This document shows positions 1 to 10,449 of a stretch of 64,000 bases of DNA, piece after piece; position 1 is the stretch's first letter; the number at the start of each line of letters is the position of its first letter. A program made the position numbers and the translations under genes. Source of the DNA: Strigamia acuminata (lineage: Eukaryota > Arthropoda > Chilopoda > Geophilomorpha > Linotaeniidae); NCBI GenBank assembly GCA_949358305.1, contig OX442316.1, forward strand, positions 16,306,001 to 16,370,000, in the 5' to 3' direction. The notes under the pieces are model-generated. The model saw only the letters and a list, made by a program, of their open reading frames with translations. It had not been told where the DNA came from and made no database searches.

Positions 1-2
1 CC

Positions 3-3000
3 ATGTCGAATTGGGACCGACATGATGATTACAAGGATGTACGCAAACTGGACGGCTCCAATTATCCCACCTGGAGCATGCAGATCCAGCTTTTGCTTCA
101 ATCATACAGTGTTTGGGGACATGTGACCGGCAAAATCAAGGAACCGCCTGCTGGATCGCCGGCAAAGGAAATTCGTGACTACGAAAAGGGCGAAGAAAAA
201 GCCCGCTCCACCATTTGTCTGGCTTGCAACGAACCACAGCAAGTCGTGGCTGTGGCCCACCCAACCGCGAAGGGTGTGTGGGAAGCGCTGAAAGCGGCTT
301 ACCAGCCGACCACGCGCGCACGCAAAGCCCGACTCCGGCGGGAATTCCTCGATATGCGTCTACGGGAGGATGAAGAGATGGTCGTCTTTACTTCCCGTGT
401 CGACCGGAAAGTTACACAACTCGCCGACGTGAAGATTGTGGTCTCGGATGAGTTCCACGCTTTCCAGTACTTGGACCTTTTGCCGCCCCAATTCGAGCCA
501 GTCAAACAGACAGTGTATCACTGGCCCGACCCGGAATTTACGGCCGCTGCCGTGAAAGAAAGACTTTTAGGCGAGTATAATCGCCTTTACGAGAAGGGGG
601 ACGAATTTGGAGTGCCCAACCCGACACCGTTGGAAAACACTGGAGCCTTCTTTGGCGGAGGCAGTGGTCAACGTGGACGCGGCGGAACCGCGCCCAGTTC
701 CCCACGTGTGTGTTTTACCTGCGGTGGGACAGGCCATTTTTCCCGCGACTGCCCTTCTCCACCTAAACAGCAACTTACTGGAAGAGGCGGATCAACAGGA
801 CAGTTTAGGGGCAATCCACGAGGAAAATCACGTGGAAAAGGCCGGCAAAAGGCCGCCGTCACCCAAATGAATATTTTTGATGACGTCCCCATCTCTTACT
901 TCTCCGCAGCGATTTCGAATCAAGAGCAACCTCCTGTCGTATCGCTGGTGTCACATGCGAACTTTGATTCGCAATGGTACGTCGATACAGGAGCGACAGA
1001 CCATTTCTCGTTCAACAAGTCCTGGTTCTCCGACTTCAAACCATTAACTGGTTACAGCGTCCAGCAGGGCGAAGGAAAGTCGAAAATCGAGGGCATCGGG
1101 ACTGTGACATTAATATCTTTTTATGGACAAAAGAAACGGGAATTACAATTGAAAAATGTCTTCTACGCTCCAAACTTCAGAAAGAATCTGATTTCATTAG
1201 GTCGTGCAGATGAAGCTGGGGCTACCACATTTGTAAAGAATGGAAAAATGTCCATTTTTCATGACAGTATTGATGCGCCTTCTATCACTGCGACACGTAC
1301 GAGTGATAGAATGTATAAAGTCAATTGTCAAGTGAATACTGCACACATTGTTAACGCTGCTGCATTACCTGCGCAACAGAATGCGGCAGTGGAGCCTAGT
1401 CCACCTTTAAAGGGTGAAGAAATTGTTAATTCATTACTAACTCATTTAGATTTTAAGACTGCATTAACCCAAAATTTGAGTAAGACAGGGAAACCTGCAA
1501 TTGCGAATATGGGGCAAGTGACTGCTGCGAACAATGCGCCAGCGATCGTTGCGAATAATGCGAGTCCGAAACAGAAATTGAACGTTTTGAATAACACACA
1601 CACTGGCCTGGTAGTCAACAATGGGAATAAATCAAAGACTGCGAAGATTTCCAAACAAGGTGTGCAAAACAGTTTGAAAGATAATGGTGGGAATAAGGCT
1701 CTTATTAAGCCTGACAAACCTCAAACGATGGATGTTTGGCATTCACGTTTTGGGCACCTTAATGCGAAAGGGATTGCATTGTTGGAGAAATCCGATGAAG
1801 TATTTGGGCTGAAACTTTCCAACAATGAATTGTCGGCTTGCGATGCTTGTTCGAGGGCGAAAAGCACACGTGCAAGCTTTCCTCCCATTATTAATATCTC
1901 CACTAAAGGGATTTTGGAAATTGTTCACTTAGATGTTTGGGGGCCCTCACCGGTTAAGAGCATTGGTGGGGCATTTTATTACCTAATTATGGTTGATGAT
2001 TTCTCCCGACTGATGTGGATTATCATCATGAAAACGAAAGATGAAGTTTTGGGTCATTTCAAGAAGTGGTTGACGGAAATTGAACGGCTTACTTCTAAAA
2101 AGGTCAAAGCCATTAAAACTGACAATGGTGGGGAATTCATATCGAAACAATGGAATGCTTATACTGACAGCATTGGGTTGAAATGTATGAGGACGAATAC
2201 ATACAGCCCCGAGATGAATTCGGTTGCTGAGCGAGCGAACCGCACCATTCTTAATGGAATCCGGGCTTTTCTTTTTGAGAATAATTTTTCCCCAACTTTG
2301 TGGGCAGAACTTGCAGTTTCTGTCGTTTATTTGAAAAATCGATTCCCACACACGGGATTAGGAGGGAAAACACCTTACAATGTGTTTTACAATAAGAAAT
2401 TGTCCCTGCGTCATGTCAAATGCATTGGGGCATTGACATATGTCCACATTCCTTCCCAGACAAGGGGTGGGAAATTGAAAGAAAGGGCGTGGGCAGGGGC
2501 ATTAATTGGTTATGCGGCTTCCACCCGTGGGTATCGAATTTGGGACCCGAAACGGAACCAAGTGTTCCTCTCGAAACATGTCAAAATATTGGAACAGAAT
2601 TTTTGGTATGAAAATTTGAAAATTCCTCCCTCGAGCCCCTCATATTTCGACAGCGTGTCTGATTCTTCAAACGAGGATGGCTCCTCGTCAGACGACGACA
2701 GCGTTCATGGTGGCCCCCTACCGGAAGCAGTGGTTCCCCCACCCCCAATTCAGGAACCTGCGCCCGAAAAGGCACCTGAACAAGTTGAGAACGCTGGTGT
2801 CGTGGAAGATGTCATCGAGGATATAGTGCAAGATGTCCTTAGAGATGCAAATGTTGATGAAATTGGTGGGGCAAAGGGGGACGATGAGAATTTCTTCAGT
2901 ATTTACCCCGATGACGAGGATGAAATTGAGGATCCTGATGCGAGTCCTCAACTATCCCCCCGAACGTCACCTACACCTGTGCGTCGTAATCCCCCACGAA

Positions 3001-3425
3001 AAGGAAAGGATACAGGGGAACGCACAGTTCCAGCTGGTGGGTTATTGCCGTTGGACATGTCTAAATGGCAAAGACGGCAGTCTGTGCGAAAATCAGGCGC
3101 AACGGCTGGACAGGTTGATGTTTATTACATTTCACCAAAGCATGACAGAATTCGAAGTCGTGTTGAAGTTGTGCGGTGGTGTCGGGACGAGGGATACGAG
3201 TATATCTCGGAATTGTTCAACTTCAAAGACATCAATGTCGGTTTTGCTGGTTGCTGCTCTGTAGAGCCTGACACCTACGAAGAGGCTGTGACAGGTGTTG
3301 GGAAACCTGATTGGGAAAGGGCAATGGAGGACGAAATCGACATCTTTAACCTTATGGCGCGCATGCGGATTTCTCGGAGTGCGAAAGGGACCCTATTTTT
3401 AACATTACGGCGGCCTATACCTTGA
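3..3425 (+). CDS. Copia Gag-protease-integrase polyprotein, 5' part, interrupted
   Basis: Polyprotein of a Copia element, acting in virus-like particles and in integration. Domains in order: N-terminal Gag region typical of Copia (about residues 10-200); zinc knuckle CX2CX4HX4C at C237, C240, H245, C250; aspartic protease motif D328-T329-G330; the pre-integrase zinc site with H580, H585, C613 and C616; and the integrase core with D644, D707 and E743, a DD35E arrangement. An acidic, proline-rich linker follows (about 890-1010). Codons after 3349 come from the inserted element, so the last about 25 residues are not Copia. The methionine at 3 is a natural start because the Gag similarity begins there. 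The reverse transcriptase resumes at 21147. All catalytic residues are present, so the copy was probably young when disrupted. Confidence 0.9.
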   Translation: MSNWDRHDDYKDVRKLDGSNYPTWSMQIQLLLQSYSVWGHVTGKIKEPPAGSPAKEIRDYEKGEEKARSTICLACNEPQQVVAVAHPTAKGVWEALKAAYQPTTRARKARLRREFLDMRLREDEEMVVFTSRVDRKVTQLADVKIVVSDEFHAFQYLDLLPPQFEPVKQTVYHWPDPEFTAAAVKERLLGEYNRLYEKGDEFGVPNPTPLENTGAFFGGGSGQRGRGGTAPSSPRVCFTCGGTGHFSRDCPSPPKQQLTGRGGSTGQFRGNPRGKSRGKGRQKAAVTQMNIFDDVPISYFSAAISNQEQPPVVSLVSHANFDSQWYVDTGATDHFSFNKSWFSDFKPLTGYSVQQGEGKSKIEGIGTVTLISFYGQKKRELQLKNVFYAPNFRKNLISLGRADEAGATTFVKNGKMSIFHDSIDAPSITATRTSDRMYKVNCQVNTAHIVNAAALPAQQNAAVEPSPPLKGEEIVNSLLTHLDFKTALTQNLSKTGKPAIANMGQVTAANNAPAIVANNASPKQKLNVLNNTHTGLVVNNGNKSKTAKISKQGVQNSLKDNGGNKALIKPDKPQTMDVWHSRFGHLNAKGIALLEKSDEVFGLKLSNNELSACDACSRAKSTRASFPPIINISTKGILEIVHLDVWGPSPVKSIGGAFYYLIMVDDFSRLMWIIIMKTKDEVLGHFKKWLTEIERLTSKKVKAIKTDNGGEFISKQWNAYTDSIGLKCMRTNTYSPEMNSVAERANRTILNGIRAFLFENNFSPTLWAELAVSVVYLKNRFPHTGLGGKTPYNVFYNKKLSLRHVKCIGALTYVHIPSQTRGGKLKERAWAGALIGYAASTRGYRIWDPKRNQVFLSKHVKILEQNFWYENLKIPPSSPSYFDSVSDSSNEDGSSSDDDSVHGGPLPEAVVPPPPIQEPAPEKAPEQVENAGVVEDVIEDIVQDVLRDANVDEIGGAKGDDENFFSIYPDDEDEIEDPDASPQLSPRTSPTPVRRNPPRKGKDTGERTVPAGGLLPLDMSKWQRRQSVRKSGATAGQVDVYYISPKHDRIRSRVEVVRWCRDEGYEYISELFNFKDINVGFAGCCSVEPDTYEEAVTGVGKPDWERAMEDEIDIFNLMARMRISRSAKGTLFLTLRRPIP

Positions 3426-4724
3426 CCCCCTGTTCGCAGTCTCATGGCTGATTTTGCGGATTTCACTTATTTGTATATTCCGCACGATCGCGCGCGTTTT
3501 ATCAACCTTGGGAAAGCCGCTTTCTCAAATTTGCAAATTCCACATTGTGTGAACATGCTACAACGCTTCTGTGCGCGTCAATAAAAAAAAAACCGATTAG
3601 AAATGAAATTCAGGGTTTTGTTAAAATAAAAATTATACAATATAATCAGTCTATAATGCTTCTATAATGCTGTTGGTTTAATCAGCACATTGTAATCGTG
3701 TGAAAACACGCGCGCTCGCAATAATACATTACCCAATGTACTTGCACTGGCATGGACCCATCAGTGCGCACTTTCCCGTGCGTGCTGCTTGCACTATTTA
3801 CATCAATTGTTGCTCCACAGGTTGCGCGACCTGCCGGGCAGTTAAGACGTACTAGAATAACCTCAGGATTTGATAAAACCTGATTTTTGGATGACACTAA
3901 GTAAATGGCAGTGAATGTGAGATGTGAGATACACGATGAATTTAATAAAATTTATATTTCCTAATCATGGGATTGGTTTCACGTTTCATAATCCAACAAT
4001 TAAGTAGAATATCATTATTGCAATTGATTAAAACAAATTTTTTTTACAAATTCTTTGGTTTTACATTTTAAATTTATTTTCCAATAGTTGGCACCATCGC
4101 AATTGCTGCGAGTTTAAAACACTGCATTCAGCAGAATTTACTGCACTTTCAAATCAAGGCCAGGCATACCTACTGCAAAGTAATGTATAAACCATAAAGA
4201 AGCCTTTGATTCGGAATTGCCTGTAGGTAATTCTGCGCTGGTCTCCAATGGAAATGTCCGCGCCGGTCTTCCGTGCACGGGAAGTCCACAGAAAGTCCGT
4301 GCATTCCGTGCGCTGGGAGTCCGTGCGTCGTACCGCGTGATCTTGCATTGTTTTTTGTGGGCTTTTCCTGATTAGGATTACTTCCTTTTTAACTCTTGAA
4401 GAATTAAGTTTGTTTTTTTTGCTCCAAAACGTCCCAAAACGCCTGAAAATCGCGCAACTCGAGGCAAAACATTACAGTGTGTATTCAAATCAAAACTAGC
4501 TACAAATACATGCTGAAATTAGCTAAATTTTCAAATTTTTTGGCTTTCAAGAAGTAATGGAAACATTTGACATAACGTGGATCAGTTGCATTCAAAAACT
4601 AAAATATTTTGTGTTTTACTTCAATTTTAAACTAAAAATGATGTCATTTTCTGTTTAAACCCCTGTTAAAGCTTGAAATACATTTTAACTAAAAGAAATA
4701 AGTTTGTTTTTTTCTTCGGCAGTG
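3426..4724. other. No gene; AT-rich left end of the giant insertion
   Basis: Only short frames with frequent stops. From about 4430 the first copy of the recurring text with 'aacgcctgaaaatcgcgcaa' begins, which belongs to the foldback family annotated next. Confidence 0.6.
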
Positions 4725-5110
4725 ACGTGTACACACGAGCACGCCTGAGAACGCCAAAAAATGCTAAAAAACGCTCAAAAACGCCTGAAAATCGCGCAAC
4801 TCGAGGCAAAACATTAATTTTTCATCTTTATTTCAACTTTTGTGACGTTTAAAATTGTGTTCTCATGTTTTTTGCCTCAAGTTGCATTGTCATCTGGCGT
4901 TTTGGAGTGTTTTTATGTGTTCGCAGGCGTTCGCAGGCGTTTTTTGGCGTTGTCACTCACTCAAGTGGCCAATTTTAGCATTTTCCGTAGTAAAAATGGC
5001 CGTTTTTCGTCAAAATGGCCATTTTTAGCCATTTTTCAGAGTAAAAATGTTTTTTTTTCACCGTTTTTATAGTAAAATGGCCATTTTTAGTCGTTTTTTT
5101 AATCAAAAAT
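4725..5110. repeat. Foldback repeat copy 1
   Basis: The left half holds GCCTGAGAACGCCAAAAAAT and ACTCGAGGCAAAACATTAAT. The right half carries the imperfect reverse complement (TTTTTTGCCTCAAGTTGCAT, then GGCGTTTTTTGGCGTT). The spacer is about 55 bp. A tail of iterated AAAATGGCCATTTTT words follows. Three more copies lie at 5705, 6895 and 7905. Confidence 0.65.
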
Positions 5111-5704
5111 GGCCGTTTTTATCGTTGAAACGTTATTAAAATGTAACGTTTCAATGGCGTTTTGATCTCGCCTCATTTCCGGTTTTGAAAATTAATAAAC
5201 GCCCCGGCGTTTATTCGAGGCAACACCCAACTTGGGCTTTTATTCGCGTCGCACCGCATCATCATCTCACCTTGCCTCCCGTCTTGAAAATTTATAAACG
5301 CCCCGGCGTTTATTCAAGGCAAACCATTGTTTATGTAAGTTTTTCCTGATTAGGGTTACTTCCTTTAGAAGAAACACGTTTATTTCTTCTCGCTTAATCT
5401 TGAGTCGTGATCTCGCCTCGTTTCTGGTCTTAAAAATTAATAAACACCCCGGCTTTTATTCAAGGCAATACGGTACGTTTATGAAACCCAACTTGGGCTT
5501 TCATTTTAAAAAAAGCGCGTGTTCTTACGTCGAACTAAGAGATACAGGTGAATTAGCAACGCCTAATTTGATTTAATAAATAAAGCAAACAACATCTCGC
5601 CTCACTTCTGGCGTTTGTTCGAGGCAAGCCATTGTTTTTGCATTTTTTTTCCTGATTAGGGTTACTTCCTTTTTAACTCTTGAAGAAATAAGTATGTTTT
5701 TTTT

Positions 5705-6065
5705 ACTCGGCAGTGACGTGTACGCGCGAGTACGCCTGAGAACGCCAAAAAATACTCCAAAACGCCTGAAAATCGTGCAACTCGAGGCAAAACATTAATT
5801 GTTTATTTTTGTTTCAACTTTTGTAACGTTTACAATTGTGTTCTCATGTTTTTTGCCTCAAGTTGCATTGTCATTTTGCGTTTTGGGGCGTTTTTAGGCA
5901 TTTTTAGGCATTTGCGGGCGTTCTTGGGCGTTTTTTGGCGTTGTCATTCAATCAAATAGCCATTTTTAGCCATTTTTACCCATTTTTCATAGAAAAATGG
6001 TCATTTTTAGCCGTTTTTCATCCAAAATGGCCGTTTTTCATCCAAAAGGGCCGTTTTTCATCCAA
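5705..6065. repeat. Foldback repeat copy 2
   Basis: Same arm and spacer order as the copy at 4725, again ending in ATGGCCGTTTTTCATCCAAA iterations. Between copies lies the recurring phrase GCGTTTATTCGAGGCAA (5212, 5303 and elsewhere). Confidence 0.65.
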
Positions 6066-6835
6066 AATGGAATAATTGTTGTGTCCGGATTTTATGTCAT
6101 TTATTGTCTTAATTAAAGTTAACAAAGTGTCTTTAATTTTTGCTTTTCTTGAATTTCAGCTTTTTAGATATTTTTACATATTAAACTTTCATTTTTTGTG
6201 ATTTATTAAAAGTTACAGTGTTTTCATGAATTTTAGTGTCTATGATATTGATATTATCTTTATTCATTGCTATTTAAAGTTTTATTACTTCTCTGTGTCT
6301 TATTTCTTTAATTCTTGCTCATTTTGTGTGATTTTGGATGATTTTTAGTGCATCCGTCGATTTACAGATCACTTGCGTAAGACGCGTGACGTCATATTTC
6401 TTAATCTAGTTCGGTTGTGTTCAAACTTCTAACCTTTTGTTTGGACCTTATTCTTGTGTTATGGATAGGTTTTAGAATTGATTTAGACTAATTTGGGGGT
6501 GATCTGTCGATTGGTTTGCTTTATTTTTGTCCCGGAACGGTCGTTTTGTCGTTTCGAGCGTTTGTTGTCGGTACGCACTTGTGCGCTGCTGACCGAGTTC
6601 ATTCCGTTCGGCAAACGATTATTTTCAAGTGTTCTTTTAATAAATAGTGCTTTTGTTGTAGGAAATTACATTTCCTAATGTTATTTTATTCAATACAGTG
6701 TGTATTCTTGATTTTATTCTTGTGTTGAAATTCAAATGTCGTGTTTTGCCGCTCTAGCGGATTTGAAGTGGGCGCCATGTTGGATTTCCCCGCTAATTTC
6801 TTTATTTATCCATTTCATTTGTCTTTTTGAAAATG
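6066..6835. other. No gene recognised
   Basis: AT-rich spacer between foldback copies. A 61-codon frame at 6493-6678 has no recognisable similarity and is judged to be chance. Confidence 0.5.
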
Positions 6836-7625
6836 AATAAACGCCCCGGCGTTTATGCGAGGCAAGCCATAGTTTTTGTAGGTTCTTTCCTGATTAGGGT
6901 TACTTGTGACGTGCACGCGCGAGCTCGCCTGAGGACGCCAAAAAAAGCTCAAAAACGCCCCAAAACGCCTGAAAATCGCGCAACTCGAAGCAAAAAATTA
7001 CAGTTTGAATTCAAATCAAAACTAACCACAAATACATGCTACAATTAGGTAAATTTTCAAATTTTTTATCAATAAATGATGACTTTCAAGAAGTATGACA
7101 ACATTTGACAAAATTTAGACCAGTTGCATTTAAAAACTAAAATATTTTGTGTTTTACTTCAATTTTAAACCAAAAATGACGTCATTTTTTGTTTAAACCG
7201 GCGTTTATTTGAGGCAAACACGCCGCTGAGAACGCCAAAAAATGCTCAAAAACACTCCAAAAGACCTGAAAATCGCGCAACTTGAGGCAAAAAATTAATT
7301 TTTCATCTTTGTTTCAACTTTTGTGACGTTTAAAATTGTGTTTTCAAGTTTTATGCCTCAAGTTGCATTGTCATCTGGCGTTTTGGGGCGTTTTGGGGCG
7401 TTCGCAGGCGTTTGCACGCGTTTTTTGGCGTTGTCACTCACTCAAGTGGCCATTTTTAGCCAATTTTCGAAGTAAAAATGGCCTTTTTTTATTAAAATGG
7501 CCATTTTCAGCCATTTGTCATAGTAAAAATGGCCATTTTCAGCCATTTTTTATAGTAAAAATGGCCATTTTTCATCCAAAATGGCCGTTTTTCATCCAAA
7601 ATGACCATTTTTATCATTGACACGC
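6836..7625. repeat. Foldback repeat copy 3, with second partial unit
   Basis: Begins with ACGCCCCGGCGTTTATGCG, followed by a left arm (6905-7000), a second left arm near 7220-7300, and the right arm and ATGGCCATTTTT tail (7340-7620). The doubled left arm suggests that one unit inserted into, or recombined with, another. Confidence 0.55.
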
Positions 7626-7904
7626 TATAAAAATGTAACGTTTCAATGGCGTTTTGACGGAACCGGTAAGTTTTGAAATTTCCCGTGTCCCGTTATTGTG
7701 ACTCCTCGTCCGGTTTCTCAGAACCGAAACCCTAATACAGGTGAATTAGTGACGCCTAATTTGTTTTAACAAATAAAGCAAACAACATCTCGCCTCACTT
7801 CCAGTCTTGAAAATTAGTAAACGCCCCGGCGTTTATTCGAGGCAAGCCGTTGTTTTTACAGTAATTTCCTGGTTAGGGTTATTTTTTTTTTAACTCTTGA
7901 AGAA

Positions 7905-8170
7905 ATAAGTTTGTTTTTTTCTCGCCTGCACGCGCGAGCTCGCATGAGAATGCTAAAAAATAAGCAAAAACGTTCTAAAACGCCCCAAAACGCTTCAAAA
8001 TGCTCCAAAAAGCCTGAAAATCGTGCCACTCAAAGCAAAAAATTATGTTCGCATGTTTTTTGCCTCAAGTTGCACGGTTATCTGGCGTTTTGGTGCGTTC
8101 TTGGGGCGTTTTGGTGCGTTCTTGGGGCGTTTTCGGGCGTTTTTTTGGCGTTGTCACTCACTCCCACACT
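7905..8170. repeat. Foldback repeat copy 4, short
   Basis: Left arm with iterated AAACGCTTC/AAACGCCCC words and right arm with GTTTTGGTGCGTTCTTGGG twice. The GGCC tail is absent. Arms are separated by under 20 bp. Confidence 0.55.
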
Positions 8171-9009
8171 TTGCTGTCTTGTTTATTACAATTTGGTTTA
8201 GCTGTTGTATTTATTTTTATTTGTTTTATGGTTATTTAATGTGTTTTTGTAGCATTCAAAATGTTTTGTTGCCTAATTTCTCGTTTTGGCGCCAACTGTT
8301 TGTTTGACAACGCCGTGTCAGAATTTAGGGATGATTCTGCTTTGGTTTCTAATTAAAAAAAAAATGTTGTTTTAATTTCAATTGTAACTGCTTATTATAA
8401 CGTTATTATTAGTATTTTGTAAAGGTTCATTCTTTTTCCATGTTAATAAAAAATGAAGTAACTTTCGGTGAAAAAAAAAACAGTTAAATGCGGATCAAAA
8501 TTAAACACACACGAGAAGTTTAATAAACGTCCCGGCGTTTATTCGAGGCAATACGGTACATTTGTGAAACCCAACTTGGAACCCGAAAATAACGTGGGGC
8601 CGTCTGAACACCTGGATTTGAATTTTCGTCTACGCGCGCGCCGACGCATGGGGAATGCGGGGTGGGGTTCCTTCCCAGTGTTCCGAACGAGTCAATTTCA
8701 CCCCGAAAATATCCCGAAATTGCTGATACATGCATTTCGAGCCAGAAATATTGATCTTCATGTAAATTTTGATTGTTTAGCTTTTTTTTGAAATTTTACA
8801 AATTTTTCTCATCTCCTGCCTTCCTCGCTCATTTAACACCAAAATGGCCTGCATTGAGGATTTTTCCCATAATCCTTTTCACACGTATGGAGCGCAAACA
8901 GTCGCAATAAATGAAATCAGCGGAATTCGGCCTTGAGTTTGCGACGCCATCTTGAATACGAGTAACAGCACAGTATGGTGTCAATTATTCGAACTGATCG
9001 TAAGGCATG
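8171..9009. other. No gene recognised
   Basis: AT-rich with one CG-rich patch (8600-8720). A 107-codon frame at 8468-8791 is overlapped by another frame on the opposite strand and starts inside the recurring GCGTTTATTCGAGGCAA phrase. It is not supported as a gene. Confidence 0.5.
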
Positions 9010-9215
9010 GGACAAAAATTGATTAAAAACGAACAAACATGATTAAAAATCAACAAAAATCGACTGAAATCGGACAATAATCAATTCAGAATGACAAATA
9101 ACGATTAAAATTGGCAAAAATTGTCACAAATAGAGAAAAACCGATTAAAAATCAGCAAGAAACCAATAGAAATTGATAAAATCAAATAAAAATTAACAAA
9201 TATCCATTTTGTTTG
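9010..9215 (+). repeat. Left member of an inverted repeat pair (partner 16130-16395)
   Basis: Iterated words such as GATTAAAAATCAACAAAAAT and CGGACAATAATCAATTCAGA. The partner carries their reverse complement (CTGAATTGATTATTGTCCG). The midpoint of the pair is near 12690, almost the same centre as the 10450-14866 palindrome, so the palindrome once reached further out. Confidence 0.65.
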
Positions 9216-9924
9216 CTTTTAAACAAATTAAGAACTTTGAAAACACACGACAATTTTAAACAGTAAACACCGGGGTCAAATAAGCGCCGCTACTCGTTTA
9301 AACACCGGGGAGGTGTTAGTGAAGTGCCTCGAGTGGAGAAATTAATAAACGCTCGAGGCACCACGGTAGGCTTATTAAACACAAAATATGAAACGCTCGA
9401 TCTTCAACAGGCGCACACGCCCGAGAACACCTCGGCATGCCTCAGCACTCTCCAAGAAACGAGAAAAACCAAGGCAAAAAAAAAAAAAATACACCAAAAT
9501 TAGGACTAAAATCAAACACACATGGGGCCCGGAAGATTGATAACATCCCGGCATATATTCAAGGCAGTACGCCATGTTTTTTCCACCATTTTGTAAGTTT
9601 ATTTCAATATTCATAAAGTTTATTGCTTTTTGTATCATTAGTAGTATTCCCTTGTGTGATGTGGTTTTATAAATATCACACACAACTGCTTCTGCTGTTT
9701 TCTTCACGTTTATGCTTCGTGTATGCACGTGAAGCCCTCGCACATCTTTTGAGCACCTGTACACATTTGGACACGCTCAAGGTGCTACATCGCGCGCTCA
9801 AACGCACTAGATCGCGCGCGCAAACGCGCTACATCACGCATATTAGGGATAAGAACAGACCGGGATAGGGACTGGACTGGTAATGTTTGCCCTATGCGGA
9901 TACGGGACGGGACGGGATTACAGT
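9216..9924. other. No gene; mixed repeat fragments
   Basis: Contains another AATAAACGCTCGAGGCA phrase (9343) and a purine-rich A run (9477-9491). The reading frame at 9375-9764 on the - strand is not conserved-looking. Confidence 0.45.
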
Positions 9925-10190
9925 TGCTAAATTCGTACTGCGAGGCGGAGACAATTTTCTAATTCCAGTTGTTATTTATCACTATTAAGCCTAATATTGA
10001 GCCTGATAATGCTAAAATAAAGTAAATAAACAACAACAACAAACTCATTATTAAAAGTAAATTACACTGTATGACCAAAATATTGTTGTTTCTTTACTTT
10101 ATTTTAGCATTATTAGGCCTAATATTAGGCTTAATACTGATTTATTTCAATTATGCAATCATACGCGCGTATTACGCTAACGTAATGGAC
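9925..10190. mobile_element. MITE-like copy, GCTAAATTCGTACTGCG family
   Basis: Shares GCTAAATTCGTACTGCG, TAAGCCTAATATT and AACAACAATAAACTCATTA-type text with the element at 35069-35360. The internal inverted pair TAATGCTAAAATAAAGTAAA / TTTACTTTATTTTAGCATTA is evident. No clear target duplication is visible. Confidence 0.5.
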
Positions 10191-10449
10191 CCGGGACGGG
10201 TCGGGACCCGAAAATTGGTCCCGTTCTCATCCCTAACGCATATATATATCGCAGACATATCGCGCCCACGACAAAGCACAAACCCATGGCAGTCACCAAA
10301 GAATATTTACGCCGCTTCCACGCACGTTTTATTTTCTCACAGGCCTCTACACATTTAACTTGCGCGCGCACTTGCTACGTGCTCGTGTGGTCACAATAAA
10401 TACCTAATTTTCATTAAAATAACGAATGAACGAAATCACTTCAACCACA
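10191..10449. other. No gene; lead-in to the large palindrome
   Basis: GGGACGGGTCGGGACCCG here echoes GGGACGGGACGGG at 9903, so the MITE-like copy at 9925 may itself be flanked by a short repeat. Alternating CGCGC words are common. Confidence 0.4.
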
